Positions 1 through 6,844 of a stretch of DNA of 14,508 nt are shown piece by piece. The stretch is from an uncultured Clostridia bacterium (lineage in GTDB: Bacteria; Bacillota; Clostridia; Christensenellales; Borkfalkiaceae): NCBI GenBank assembly GCA_944376035.1, contig CALWBJ010000049.1, positions 1-14,508 on the forward strand. The letters are read 5' to 3'. How positions within the stretch are numbered: position 1 is the stretch's first letter; each line of letters begins with the position of its first letter. The notes under the pieces were generated by a model, which saw only the letters and a list, made by a program, of their open reading frames with translations, was not told the origin of the DNA and searched no databases. The position numbers were made by a program, and so were the translations under genes.

Positions 1-37
1 AGTCCTAAATTAAATTGAAGGTAAGTAAAAAATTATA

Positions 38-66
38 TTTACAAATTATTTTTAATGTGTTATACT
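38..66 (+). promoter_or_regulatory. Vegetative (SigA-type) promoter of the first gene cluster
   Basis: A TTTACA -35 box at 38-43 and a TATACT -10 box at 61-66 are separated by exactly 17 bp, and TGT directly before the -10 gives an extended -10. Transcription would start near 72, leaving a short leader with a strong GGGGGAGG ribosome binding site at 83-90 before the ATG at 96. An upstream in-frame TTG at 15 lies before this start point, which argues against that longer reading. Confidence 0.65.
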
Positions 67-95
67 TAATAAAAAATCAAATGGGGGAGGCCATT

Positions 96-566
96 ATGAA
101 ATTAACCAAAAAGCAGTTGATAGGAAGCGTGATAGCGCTGGTGATAGTTCTTGCATCGCTTGCGGTGATGATATGCGACTGGGCGATTCCGCTTAATATA
201 TACGTGCATCCCATTCTGACGTTTTTAATGTGCCTTTTCGGAGGGCTTGGGCTTATGTGCCTTGTTTACGGGTTTATGGGAAAATCACCGTGGTATTTCT
301 TTTTGAGCGCGATACTCATCGGACTTTCGGGATTTTACATTGCCGTGAATAATCTTGTATGGTGGATAAGTCTTATAATAGTTTTTGTCTTCTGGGCAGT
401 TATGGGAATATTAAGTTATATGAGTGCTGGGAACAAAACCGAAGATATTGCTCTAAATAAGTCTTCGGAATATAAAGATTATAAGACTCGTAAGGCTGAA
501 AAAGAAGCCGCTGAGGCAGCGGAAGAGCCTAAGGAACTTCCCAAAATAAAATCATTCAAGGATTAG
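96..566 (+). CDS. Hypothetical membrane protein with four predicted helices and a charged C-terminal tail
   Basis: I do not recognise the family. The 156-residue product has four hydrophobic segments at about residues 9-27, 38-60, 66-84 and 88-108, followed by a soluble tail of about 45 residues rich in Lys, Glu and Ala (AEKEAAEAAEEPKELPK), presumably cytoplasmic. I chose the ATG at 96 because GGGGGAGG sits 5 bases upstream; the reading frame is open back to a TTG at 15, but that lies before the predicted transcription start and has no good binding site. It is the first gene of the cluster and its TAG stop abuts the GTG start of the next gene, so the two are probably co-transcribed and translationally coupled. 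The sequence gives no function beyond membrane location. Confidence 0.75.
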   Translation: MKLTKKQLIGSVIALVIVLASLAVMICDWAIPLNIYVHPILTFLMCLFGGLGLMCLVYGFMGKSPWYFFLSAILIGLSGFYIAVNNLVWWISLIIVFVFWAVMGILSYMSAGNKTEDIALNKSSEYKDYKTRKAEKEAAEAAEEPKELPKIKSFKD

Positions 567-2024
567 GTGAAAAATAGCAAAATGACCGAAAGAAACCTTA
601 CGCTTTTAACAGATCTTTATCAATTAACCATGATGAACGGCTATCTCAGGCAGAACCGAAAGGATGAGATTGCCGTTTTCGACGTATTTTTCCGTCAGAA
701 CGGTATGATAACATATTCTATCGCATGCGGACTTAAACAAGTAACGGATTATATATTAAACCTCGATTTCGGGGAAGAAGAGATTGAATATCTTAGAAGT
801 TTAAATATATTCGACGAAAAATTTTTAGAGTATCTGAAAAATTTTAAATTCACGGGAGATGTGTACGCCGTACCGGAAGGGACGGTTGTGTTCCCCGGAG
901 AACCGATACTGACAGTCAAAGCGCCGGTAATGCAGGCGCAACTGATAGAGACTGCAGTATTGAACATGATAAATTTTCAGACGCTTATAGCGTCGAAAGC
1001 GGCAAAGATATGTTATGCGGCAAAAGGCGATTCGGTAATGGAATTCGGACTGAGACGCGCGCAGGCTCCCGACGCGGGGATATACGGAGCGAGGGCGGCT
1101 GTTATAGGCGGCTGCGGTTCTACGTCCAACGTGCTTGCCGGGAAAATGTTTGACATACCCGTTGCGGGTACGCACGCACACAGTTGGGTAATGAATTTTA
1201 AAGACGAGTATACAGCATTTAAGGCGTATGCGGAGGCTTATCCGGAAAACGCGCTTTTACTTGTAGATACGTTCGATACTTTAAAAAGCGGTGTTCCGAA
1301 TGCAATAAAGGTTTTTTCAGAGTTAAAAGCGAAAGGTTATAAACCCAAAGGAATAAGACTTGATTCGGGAGATCTGGCTTATTTGTCGAAGAAAGCGCGT
1401 CAGATGATGGACGACGCAGGATTTAAAGAAACAATCATATGCGCTTCCGGCGATCTTGACGAATACTCCATAAACTCGCTTAAAAACCAGGGCGCAAAAA
1501 TAGATTTGTGGGGAGTAGGTACAAAACTTATAACAAGTGCGGACATGCCTGCTCTTGGCGGAGTTTACAAACTTGCCGCTGTTTACGATGATAACGGAAC
1601 GGAAATTCCCAAGATAAAAGTATCCGATAACGCCGCAAAAATAACAAACCCCGGGTTTAAAAACATTTACCGTGTGTATGACAACAAGACGGGTAAAGCG
1701 GAGGCCGATTTTATTGCTTTAAGGAGCGAAAAGCCGGTTGATACCTCAAAACCGCTCGTTCTTACACACCCGACCGACAGGTGGAAAAAAATCACTTTTA
1801 CGGATTATCGCGTAAGAGGCTTGCAGGAACAGATAATAAAGGACGGCAAATTAGTGTACAAAATGCCTACTTTAAAAGAAATAAAAAAATATTGTCAGGA
1901 GGAACTGAAAAGTTTCTGGGACGAATACAAGCGTCTTGACAGTCCGCATGTTTATAAAGTCGATTTGTCCGACAGTCTTTACGAATTAAAGAGGAGTATG
2001 CTCGCGGAGTTAAGGGGCGAATAA
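567..2024 (+). CDS. pncB: Nicotinate phosphoribosyltransferase (NAPRTase)
   Basis: This enzyme joins nicotinate to phosphoribosyl pyrophosphate, with ATP hydrolysis, to give nicotinate mononucleotide in the Preiss-Handler route of NAD salvage; it is cytosolic. The 485-residue product opens with the family N-terminus (TERNLTLLTDLYQLTMMNGY), then EFGLRRAQAPDAG, the segment GTHAHSWVMNF expected to hold the phosphorylated histidine, IRLDSGDLAYL, and the phosphate-binding ASGDLDEY and WGVGTKLITS. The length is usual for the Bacillota form. The start is GTG at 567, directly after the previous stop, with AAGG at 558-561; an ATG at 582 also fits the family N-terminus but has no ribosome binding site. 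It lies in an apparent operon with unrelated cell-envelope genes, so the neighbourhood adds nothing to the call. Confidence 0.95.
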   Translation: MKNSKMTERNLTLLTDLYQLTMMNGYLRQNRKDEIAVFDVFFRQNGMITYSIACGLKQVTDYILNLDFGEEEIEYLRSLNIFDEKFLEYLKNFKFTGDVYAVPEGTVVFPGEPILTVKAPVMQAQLIETAVLNMINFQTLIASKAAKICYAAKGDSVMEFGLRRAQAPDAGIYGARAAVIGGCGSTSNVLAGKMFDIPVAGTHAHSWVMNFKDEYTAFKAYAEAYPENALLLVDTFDTLKSGVPNAIKVFSELKAKGYKPKGIRLDSGDLAYLSKKARQMMDDAGFKETIICASGDLDEYSINSLKNQGAKIDLWGVGTKLITSADMPALGGVYKLAAVYDDNGTEIPKIKVSDNAAKITNPGFKNIYRVYDNKTGKAEADFIALRSEKPVDTSKPLVLTHPTDRWKKITFTDYRVRGLQEQIIKDGKLVYKMPTLKEIKKYCQEELKSFWDEYKRLDSPHVYKVDLSDSLYELKRSMLAELRGE

Positions 2025-2045
2025 ATTTAAGGGAAGGGAAGCGGT

Positions 2046-2642
2046 TTGAATTTATCAAAACGTAAATATAAAAGGGAGGAAGTCGAAAGTATCGTAAAGA
2101 GTCTGACCGACGATTACGAGGAGCGGCTTAAATCCCAGAAAAACAGAATAAGTTCTCTGCTTTCGGAAAACAAGCGGCTTACAAGCGAACTTGGCGAATA
2201 CGAGGACAAGGAACGGCTTATTATATCAACTTTAAAAGACGCCGAAGAAAAAGCGGAAGAACTTAAAGAAAACGCGAGAATGAGATATTCTCTCGTGGTC
2301 GGGAAACTTAAAAATTTTTCGTCCAGATGGGAAAAATATTTCGGCTATATCGTTGAAAAATATCCGTTTTATCCGGAAGTGGTAAAAGCGTCGGCGACAA
2401 TGAAGGGAATCAAGGAAATTCTTGACGGCGAAGACGAAGAGAAAACCGTAAAAAAAGCGGACGAAATACTGAGCAGAGCAGAAGGAAAAACGGTAAAACG
2501 CAATGTGTTTGACCCGAAATCAAAAATAGAGGCGTATATTGCGGCAGAGGGAGACAACGGCTTTAATTTAGATGAAGTTTTGAATCCCGGCGAATTGAAA
2601 TTGGAGGATTTATGCAAAGAACTGGGACTTACAGAAGACTGA
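2046..2642 (+). CDS. DivIVA-like coiled-coil protein with a shortened N-terminus
   Basis: The 198-residue protein is highly charged and predicted to be largely helical. Residues 8-80 follow the pattern of DivIVA proteins: KYKREEVESIVKSLTDDYEE resembles the GYDxxEVDxFLDxxxxDYE box, followed by a coiled coil (30-60) and a segment like the family's AxxxAEEIKENAK (65-79). The 15 or so residues that normally come before the box, which carry the membrane-curvature-binding Phe/Arg tip in Bacillus DivIVA, are missing. Residues 81-198 are not recognised. DivIVA proteins mark poles and septa and recruit division or sporulation factors. The position just upstream of lspA and rluD is where divIVA is often found, which supports the call. 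The start is TTG at 2046 after a GGGAAGGGAAG site; the 3' end overlaps lspA by 31 bp. Confidence 0.65.
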   Translation: MNLSKRKYKREEVESIVKSLTDDYEERLKSQKNRISSLLSENKRLTSELGEYEDKERLIISTLKDAEEKAEELKENARMRYSLVVGKLKNFSSRWEKYFGYIVEKYPFYPEVVKASATMKGIKEILDGEDEEKTVKKADEILSRAEGKTVKRNVFDPKSKIEAYIAAEGDNGFNLDEVLNPGELKLEDLCKELGLTED

Positions 2643-3178
2643 TTTACGCATTGATTCCTTTAATATTGCTAATTTTTCTGATTTTGTTTGACCAGATAAC
2701 CAAGTCGTATTTTGTCGTTCGGCTCGCGGACGGCAAGGTAAACTCTGTCGGTTCGGAGAAAATTACCGTGATAGAAGGATTCTTTTACTTTTCGTACACT
2801 TACAACACGGGTGCGGCGTGGAGTTTTCTTGCAAACAAAGAATGGGGACAGATTTTTTTCAAGATATTGACCGTATTTGCACTTATAGCGTTTTTCTTTT
2901 TCTATGTATATGTAAATAAAAAAGGCTATAAGTGGCTGAAAATAGCAATGATATTCATAATCGGCGGTACGATAGGGAATTTTATTGACAGACTCTCATT
3001 TAACTGTGTCGCAGACTTTATAAGTTTTGTATTCGGTTCTTATCATTTCCCCATATTCAATATGGCGGACGTATATATGACGGTCGGGGTGATAATGCTT
3101 ATAATTCATTATTTATTCCTTGACCCGAACGCGGTATTTAAAAAGAATGGAAACTCTGAATTATCGGATAACGGCTGA
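2612..3178 (+). CDS. lspA: Lipoprotein signal peptidase (signal peptidase II)
   Basis: LspA is the membrane aspartyl protease that removes the signal peptide of diacylglyceryl-modified prolipoproteins. The 188-residue product has the expected four hydrophobic segments (about 10-26, 82-101, 109-123, 153-170) and the family boxes: D27 in FDQITK, NTGAAWS (65-71), GNFIDR (122-127), and the catalytic pair D135 in VADFISF and D153 in FNMADVY. Length and box order are normal. The ATG at 2612 is preceded by GGAGG at 2603-2607, which lies inside the end of the DivIVA-like gene, and the 3' end overlaps the next gene, indicating translational coupling. One substrate in this window would be the binding lipoprotein encoded at 13470-14462. 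Confidence 0.96.
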   Translation: MQRTGTYRRLIYALIPLILLIFLILFDQITKSYFVVRLADGKVNSVGSEKITVIEGFFYFSYTYNTGAAWSFLANKEWGQIFFKILTVFALIAFFFFYVYVNKKGYKWLKIAMIFIIGGTIGNFIDRLSFNCVADFISFVFGSYHFPIFNMADVYMTVGVIMLIIHYLFLDPNAVFKKNGNSELSDNG

Positions 3179-4079
3179 GGATGAAAATAAGCGTGCCGAT
3201 GTATTTTTAAGTGAAAAAAGCGGTAAAACCCGCTCGTATATAAAAAATTTATGCGACGAAGGTTTTTTAAAGATAAACGGTAAAATTTCCAAGAGCAATA
3301 AGATTCTTAAAACAGGCGATAATGTCGGGTTAAATATTCCCGAAACTAAAAACCTCGATATCGAACCGCAAAACATTCCTATAAAAATTATATATCAAGA
3401 CGATGATGTAGCGATTATCGATAAGCCGCAGGGAATGACCGTGCATGCAGGTAACGGCACTGACGGAGCGACGCTTGTGAATGCGCTTTTATATCATCTT
3501 GATAATCTTTCGGGCATAAACGGCGTAATAAGACCGGGAATAGTGCACAGAATCGATAAAAATACTTCCGGACTTCTTGTGGTCGCCAAGAATGATAAGG
3601 CGCACCTTTCGCTTGCTAAGCAACTTGAAGACAAGACCTGTCGCAGGATTTATCTTGCGCTCTTAGAGGGCGAGGTTAAAAACGACACAGGGCATATAGA
3701 GACAAAAATAGGAAGAAATCCCAAAGACAGGACAAAAATGGCCGTAGTTGAAAACGGCAGAACGGCTATAACCGATTATAAAGTGGTTAAAAGGTTTGAG
3801 GGATATACATTATGCGAATTTTCTTTAAAAACGGGAAGAACGCATCAGATAAGGGTTCATGCTAAATATTTAGGTCATCCCGTTGTCGGAGATAAAGAAT
3901 ACGGTATAAAAAAGCAGAGGTTTAATCTTAACGGTCAACTGCTGCACGCCGCTCGGCTTGAATTTGTACACCCCGGTACAGGTAAGAAAGTATCTTTCGT
4001 AAGTTCTCTTCCCGAATATTTTAAGGAGATTCTCGGAAAACTTAAAGAAAAAAAGAGTGATTTTTTATTACATATTTAA
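3147..4079 (+). CDS. RluA/RluD-family large-subunit rRNA pseudouridine synthase
   Basis: The 310-residue product converts specific uridines in RNA, most likely 23S rRNA, to pseudouridine. An N-terminal S4-like RNA-binding domain (about residues 10-65, containing RSYIKNLCDEGFLKINGK) is followed by the catalytic domain with the DKPQGMTVHAG box and PGIVHRIDKNTSGLLVVAK, in which D137 should be the catalytic aspartate, and GRTHQIRVH near residue 230. The usual partner gene upstream is lspA, as here. The frame is open back to a TTG at 3120, but the ATG at 3147 gives the N-terminus normal for the family and is preferred; it overlaps lspA by 32 bp and has only a weak A-rich binding site, suggesting coupling to lspA translation. 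The exact target uridines cannot be read from sequence. Confidence 0.92.
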   Translation: METLNYRITAEDENKRADVFLSEKSGKTRSYIKNLCDEGFLKINGKISKSNKILKTGDNVGLNIPETKNLDIEPQNIPIKIIYQDDDVAIIDKPQGMTVHAGNGTDGATLVNALLYHLDNLSGINGVIRPGIVHRIDKNTSGLLVVAKNDKAHLSLAKQLEDKTCRRIYLALLEGEVKNDTGHIETKIGRNPKDRTKMAVVENGRTAITDYKVVKRFEGYTLCEFSLKTGRTHQIRVHAKYLGHPVVGDKEYGIKKQRFNLNGQLLHAARLEFVHPGTGKKVSFVSSLPEYFKEILGKLKEKKSDFLLHI

Positions 4080-4127
4080 GGTTTTGCTTTATTGTAATAA
4101 GTGATAAAAGTTTCAGATATAATTTTA

Positions 4128-4156
4128 TTACCGAAATTTTGGAAATTTTAAGGTAA
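4128..4156. repeat. Imperfect inverted repeat between the rluD-type gene and the small membrane protein gene
   Basis: TTACC at 4128-4132 and GGTAA at 4152-4156 flank inner AAATTT arms, giving a short stem with an asymmetric bulge. There is no T-tract after it, so it is not a convincing terminator; it might be a protein-binding site or chance in AT-rich DNA. A TATAAT at 4118-4123 lies beside it, but the nearest -35-like TTGTAA is 20 bp away, so I do not call a promoter. Confidence 0.25.
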
Positions 4157-4222
4157 TGAAATGTATTGGTTTTATTATATAAATAAAAAATTAAAAGAAA
4201 AAAATAAAAGGAGTAAACAAAA

Positions 4223-4501
4223 ATGGGCAAATCCAACAAAAACATTCTCAACTTATTTTGCTTTATCGCTTTGATAATTATAGCGATACTCATCCTCATC
4301 AACAATTTACTGCCGTTGGTCGGCGTAAATGTTTCGGGACCGTTTTTCAGCGCATTGAATACGATAAAAGAAATACTGATTCTTATCGTGATAGGTCTTT
4401 ACGCATATTATTTTGTTGCAGGCAAGACCAAGACCTGGAAAATAATTTACTGGATAGCGATAGCGCTGTTTATAGTAGGAATAATACTCATTTGGTTTTA
4501 A
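4223..4501 (+). CDS. Small hypothetical membrane protein with three predicted helices
   Basis: I do not recognise this 92-residue protein. It is almost entirely hydrophobic, with segments at about residues 10-32, 49-67 and 72-92, a short Lys/Asn-rich N-terminus (MGKSNKN) and a Lys-rich loop near 68-73. The ATG at 4223 has a strong AAAGGAG site at 4207-4213. It follows a 143-bp AT-rich gap, so it may begin a new transcription unit, and it ends 15 bp before der, so it is probably co-transcribed with der. The good binding site and the compact spacing argue that it is real rather than a chance frame. No function can be inferred. Confidence 0.7.
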   Translation: MGKSNKNILNLFCFIALIIIAILILINNLLPLVGVNVSGPFFSALNTIKEILILIVIGLYAYYFVAGKTKTWKIIYWIAIALFIVGIILIWF

Positions 4502-4516
4502 TTTAAGGAAAGACAC

Positions 4517-5833
4517 GTGGCTAAACCGTTAGTGGCAATAGTCGGCAGACCTAACGTCGGCAAATCGACGTTTTTCAATAAAGTTGTCGGCAAAAAAATT
4601 TCAATAGTAGAAGATTATCCCGGGGTAACCCGGGACAGACTTTATGCCGACGCAGAATGGTGCGGACGGAATTTTACCCTTATAGACACGGGCGGGCTGG
4701 AATTAAAGTCCACCGACGAAATGTGGGTTCATATTCAGAAGCAGGCTGAAATCGCAATCGAAACGGCAGATGTGATAATCTTTTTTACGGATGTAAAAAC
4801 AGGAATGAACTCTGCCGATGAAGACGTCGCAATGAAACTCAGAAAGTCCGGAAAACCTGTTGTTCTTGCCGTCAATAAACTTGATAATTATAATCCCGAT
4901 CTATTGTATGAGTTTTACAATTTAGGGCTTGGCGAGCCTTACGGTATATCCGCCGAACACGGACTGGGCATAGGGGAACTTTTAGACGAAACAGTCAGTC
5001 TTTTTCCCGAAAGCGATGACGGCGACAAGGCGGAATCGATTAAACTCGCAGTGGTGGGAAAACCCAATGCGGGTAAATCGAGTTTATGTAATAAATTGCT
5101 GGGGTTTGAGCGTACCATTGTGTCAGACATAGCGGGTACTACTCGCGATGCCGTCGATACGGATTTTTCTTATAAAGGTAAAAATTACACAATAATAGAT
5201 ACTGCAGGAATAAGAAAGAAAAAGAGCGTAGAAGAAGACCTCGAATACTACAGCGTGCTCCGTGCGTTGGGCGCGATACGCCGTGCAGACGTTTGTCTTA
5301 TTATAATCGATGCCGAGGCGGGAATCACCGAGCAGGACGTAAAGATTTGCGGCTATGTTCACGAACAGGGTAAACCTTCCGTAATCGTTATGAATAAATG
5401 GGATCTTATTGAAAAGGACACTAATACCATAAATAAGTTCAACGACGATTTGAAAGAAAAACTCAAATTCATGGATTATATCAAGCCGATATACGTTTCC
5501 GCGAAAACAGGTCAGAGAGCGGAAAAGATTCTCGAACTTGCAGATACCGTGCTTGAAAACAGCCGAAGAAGAATTACGACAGGGCAACTGAACGACGTTA
5601 TATTCGATTGCGTGAGGGTAAACGAACCGCCGTCCGTAAACGGGAAAAGGCTTAAAATTCTTTATTGTACGGAAACGGGCATATCACCTCCTACTTTTGT
5701 ATTTTTCGTTAACGAAACGGCGCTGATGCACTTCTCTTACAAAAGATACTTGGAAAACAGTCTGAGGCGGGCGTTCGATTTTTCGGGAACGCCGATAAAA
5801 CTCAACGTAAGGGAAAAGGAAGATGAAGACTGA
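4517..5833 (+). CDS. der: Ribosome biogenesis GTPase Der (EngA)
   Basis: Der is an essential tandem GTPase that acts in assembly of the 50S ribosomal subunit. Both G domains are complete: the first has GRPNVGKST (10-18), DTGG (57-60) and NKLD (120-123); the second has GKPNAGKSS (181-189), DTAG (228-231), NKWD (293-296) and a downstream SAK. The C-terminal 80 or so residues form the KH-like domain of the family. At 438 residues the length is standard. The start is GTG at 4517 with AAGGAAAG at 4505-4512. The gene end overlaps plsY by 11 bp; the der-plsY pairing is common in Clostridia and Bacilli and supports both calls. Confidence 0.97.
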   Translation: MAKPLVAIVGRPNVGKSTFFNKVVGKKISIVEDYPGVTRDRLYADAEWCGRNFTLIDTGGLELKSTDEMWVHIQKQAEIAIETADVIIFFTDVKTGMNSADEDVAMKLRKSGKPVVLAVNKLDNYNPDLLYEFYNLGLGEPYGISAEHGLGIGELLDETVSLFPESDDGDKAESIKLAVVGKPNAGKSSLCNKLLGFERTIVSDIAGTTRDAVDTDFSYKGKNYTIIDTAGIRKKKSVEEDLEYYSVLRALGAIRRADVCLIIIDAEAGITEQDVKICGYVHEQGKPSVIVMNKWDLIEKDTNTINKFNDDLKEKLKFMDYIKPIYVSAKTGQRAEKILELADTVLENSRRRITTGQLNDVIFDCVRVNEPPSVNGKRLKILYCTETGISPPTFVFFVNETALMHFSYKRYLENSLRRAFDFSGTPIKLNVREKEDED

Positions 5834-6746
5834 AATTTTGATGTTGATTCTTTTCGCTCTGGGCAGTTACTTTTTCGGCAATATCAACTGGGCGATTTTA
5901 ATTTCCAAACTGAAAAAAAAGGATATAAGTAAAATGGGCAGCGGCAATCCGGGTACTCTCAATATGAGCAGGAATCTGGGGCTGAAACTCGGACTTTTGA
6001 CTTTTTTTCTCGATATCAGTAAAGGCGCTGTTCCGACTCTTATAGCATACTTTGTTTTCAGGACGTTCGGAGATTTTGCAGGTACTGAATTTGCGATAAG
6101 TGATTTTGCCGTATACCTTTGCGGTTTCTGTGTGGTTATGGGGCATATTTACCCGGTTTTTCTTAAATTCAAGGGCGGGAAAGGTATTGCGTCCACCATA
6201 GGCGTTCTTTTGGTGTGCGAGTCGGTAAGCGGCTGGGAATGGGTTGTCGTTATGATAATGGCACTCGTTGCCGCAGTCGTATTTATCTATCTTACCGAAT
6301 TCGGTGCTATGGGTTCATTTATAGCGATAACTCCGCCGGCTATAAGCGGAAGTATAAGATTGTTTTTAAAGTACGGAGGAGATAAACTCGAAACCTGCAT
6401 GGCTTTTTATATAGTAACAAACATGCTTATACTCGCCATATGTTTTTTCACATGGTTTGCGCACAGAAAAAATATAGAGCGAATGCTGGCGGGCGAAGAG
6501 CATCCCACTTCCATTAAAGAAATGGTCGTAAAGATGAAAGCAAAGAAAGCGGCGGAAAAAAGTGACGCGGCAAAAAAACGCAGTGATACAGAGTCTTTAA
6601 AAGAAAACAACACGGTAGACAGTTCGGCAGGTAAACAAAGTCTTGTAAAGCGGGAAAAACAAACTGAAAATGAATATGTTTTTCAAAGCGAGAGCGGGGA
6701 AAAGCCTGCTGAAACAGAAGAAAACAGCGCGGAAAAGTCTTCTTGA
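5823..6746 (+). CDS. plsY: Acyl-phosphate:glycerol-3-phosphate acyltransferase PlsY with an added charged tail
   Basis: PlsY is the membrane enzyme that transfers an acyl group from acyl-phosphate to glycerol 3-phosphate, the first step of phospholipid synthesis in most Bacillota. The three family motifs are present: SGNPGTLN (40-47, usually SGNxGxTN), KFKGGKGIAST (115-125), and HRKNIERMLAGEE (214-226), with five to six hydrophobic segments between them. The family normally ends soon after the third motif at roughly 190-220 residues; this protein runs to 307, and the last 80 residues are low-complexity and rich in Lys, Glu, Ser and Ala, so probably disordered. The ATG at 5823 lies inside the der 3' end, with the purine-rich GGGAAAAGGAAG immediately before it. 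The next gene, spoIVA, starts 98 bp downstream after a hairpin. Confidence 0.95.
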   Translation: MKTEILMLILFALGSYFFGNINWAILISKLKKKDISKMGSGNPGTLNMSRNLGLKLGLLTFFLDISKGAVPTLIAYFVFRTFGDFAGTEFAISDFAVYLCGFCVVMGHIYPVFLKFKGGKGIASTIGVLLVCESVSGWEWVVVMIMALVAAVVFIYLTEFGAMGSFIAITPPAISGSIRLFLKYGGDKLETCMAFYIVTNMLILAICFFTWFAHRKNIERMLAGEEHPTSIKEMVVKMKAKKAAEKSDAAKKRSDTESLKENNTVDSSAGKQSLVKREKQTENEYVFQSESGEKPAETEENSAEKSS

Positions 6747-6788
6747 AACCGTCAAAATACGTCAATTTGCAAAAAAATAAAAAAAATT

Positions 6789-6817
6789 TCATAACATTGC
6801 AAAACCTCTCATATATT
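6789..6817 (+). promoter_or_regulatory. Candidate SigE-type (mother-cell sporulation) promoter of spoIVA
   Basis: TCATAAC at 6789-6795 and CATATATT at 6810-6817 are 14 bp apart and resemble the SigE consensus boxes KMATATT and CATACANT; the -10 differs at one defined position and the -35 at two. In Bacillus, spoIVA is transcribed by SigE, so a promoter of this class is expected here. Transcription would begin near 6823-6825, giving a leader of only about 20 bases before the ATG. The call rests on the match and on the known regulon; AT-rich DNA makes chance matches possible. Confidence 0.45.
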
Positions 6818-6844
6818 ACTTGTGTAACGTGTGGGAGGTTTTTT
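6801..6844 (+). terminator. Long hairpin with T-tract over the spoIVA ribosome binding site
   Basis: Bases 6801-6819 pair with 6824-6842 around a TTGT loop: 15 Watson-Crick pairs, three G-U pairs and one A-C mismatch, followed by a run of T to 6844. The G-U pairs only work in + strand RNA, so the fold is expected in read-through transcripts from der-plsY. It has the shape of an intrinsic terminator for plsY (54 bp after its stop), but the right arm also contains the GGGAGG ribosome binding site of spoIVA, so it could block translation of any RNA that reads through. Confidence 0.6.

Noticed and set aside
15..95. Upstream extension of the first gene to a TTG at 15
   Set aside because: It precedes the predicted transcription start near 72 and has no good ribosome binding site, while ATG 96 has GGGGGAGG at ideal spacing.
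3120..3146. TTG start for the pseudouridine synthase
   Set aside because: The ATG at 3147 gives the normal N-terminus for the family; the extra nine residues come from sequence coding for the LspA tail.
4118..4156. Promoter and operator between the pseudouridine synthase gene and the small membrane protein gene
   Set aside because: TATAAT is present but the nearest -35-like box is 20 bp away, and the dyad beside it is short and bulged; not enough to call a promoter.
5123..5587. 154-residue frame on the minus strand inside der
   Set aside because: It is a shadow of the well-supported Der coding sequence and has no family pattern or binding site.
6743..6844. Extension of spoIVA upstream to 6743
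   Set aside because: The added residues would be coded by the hairpin and AT-rich gap, and the Bacillus-like N-terminus, with Walker A lysine at residue 30, begins at 6845.
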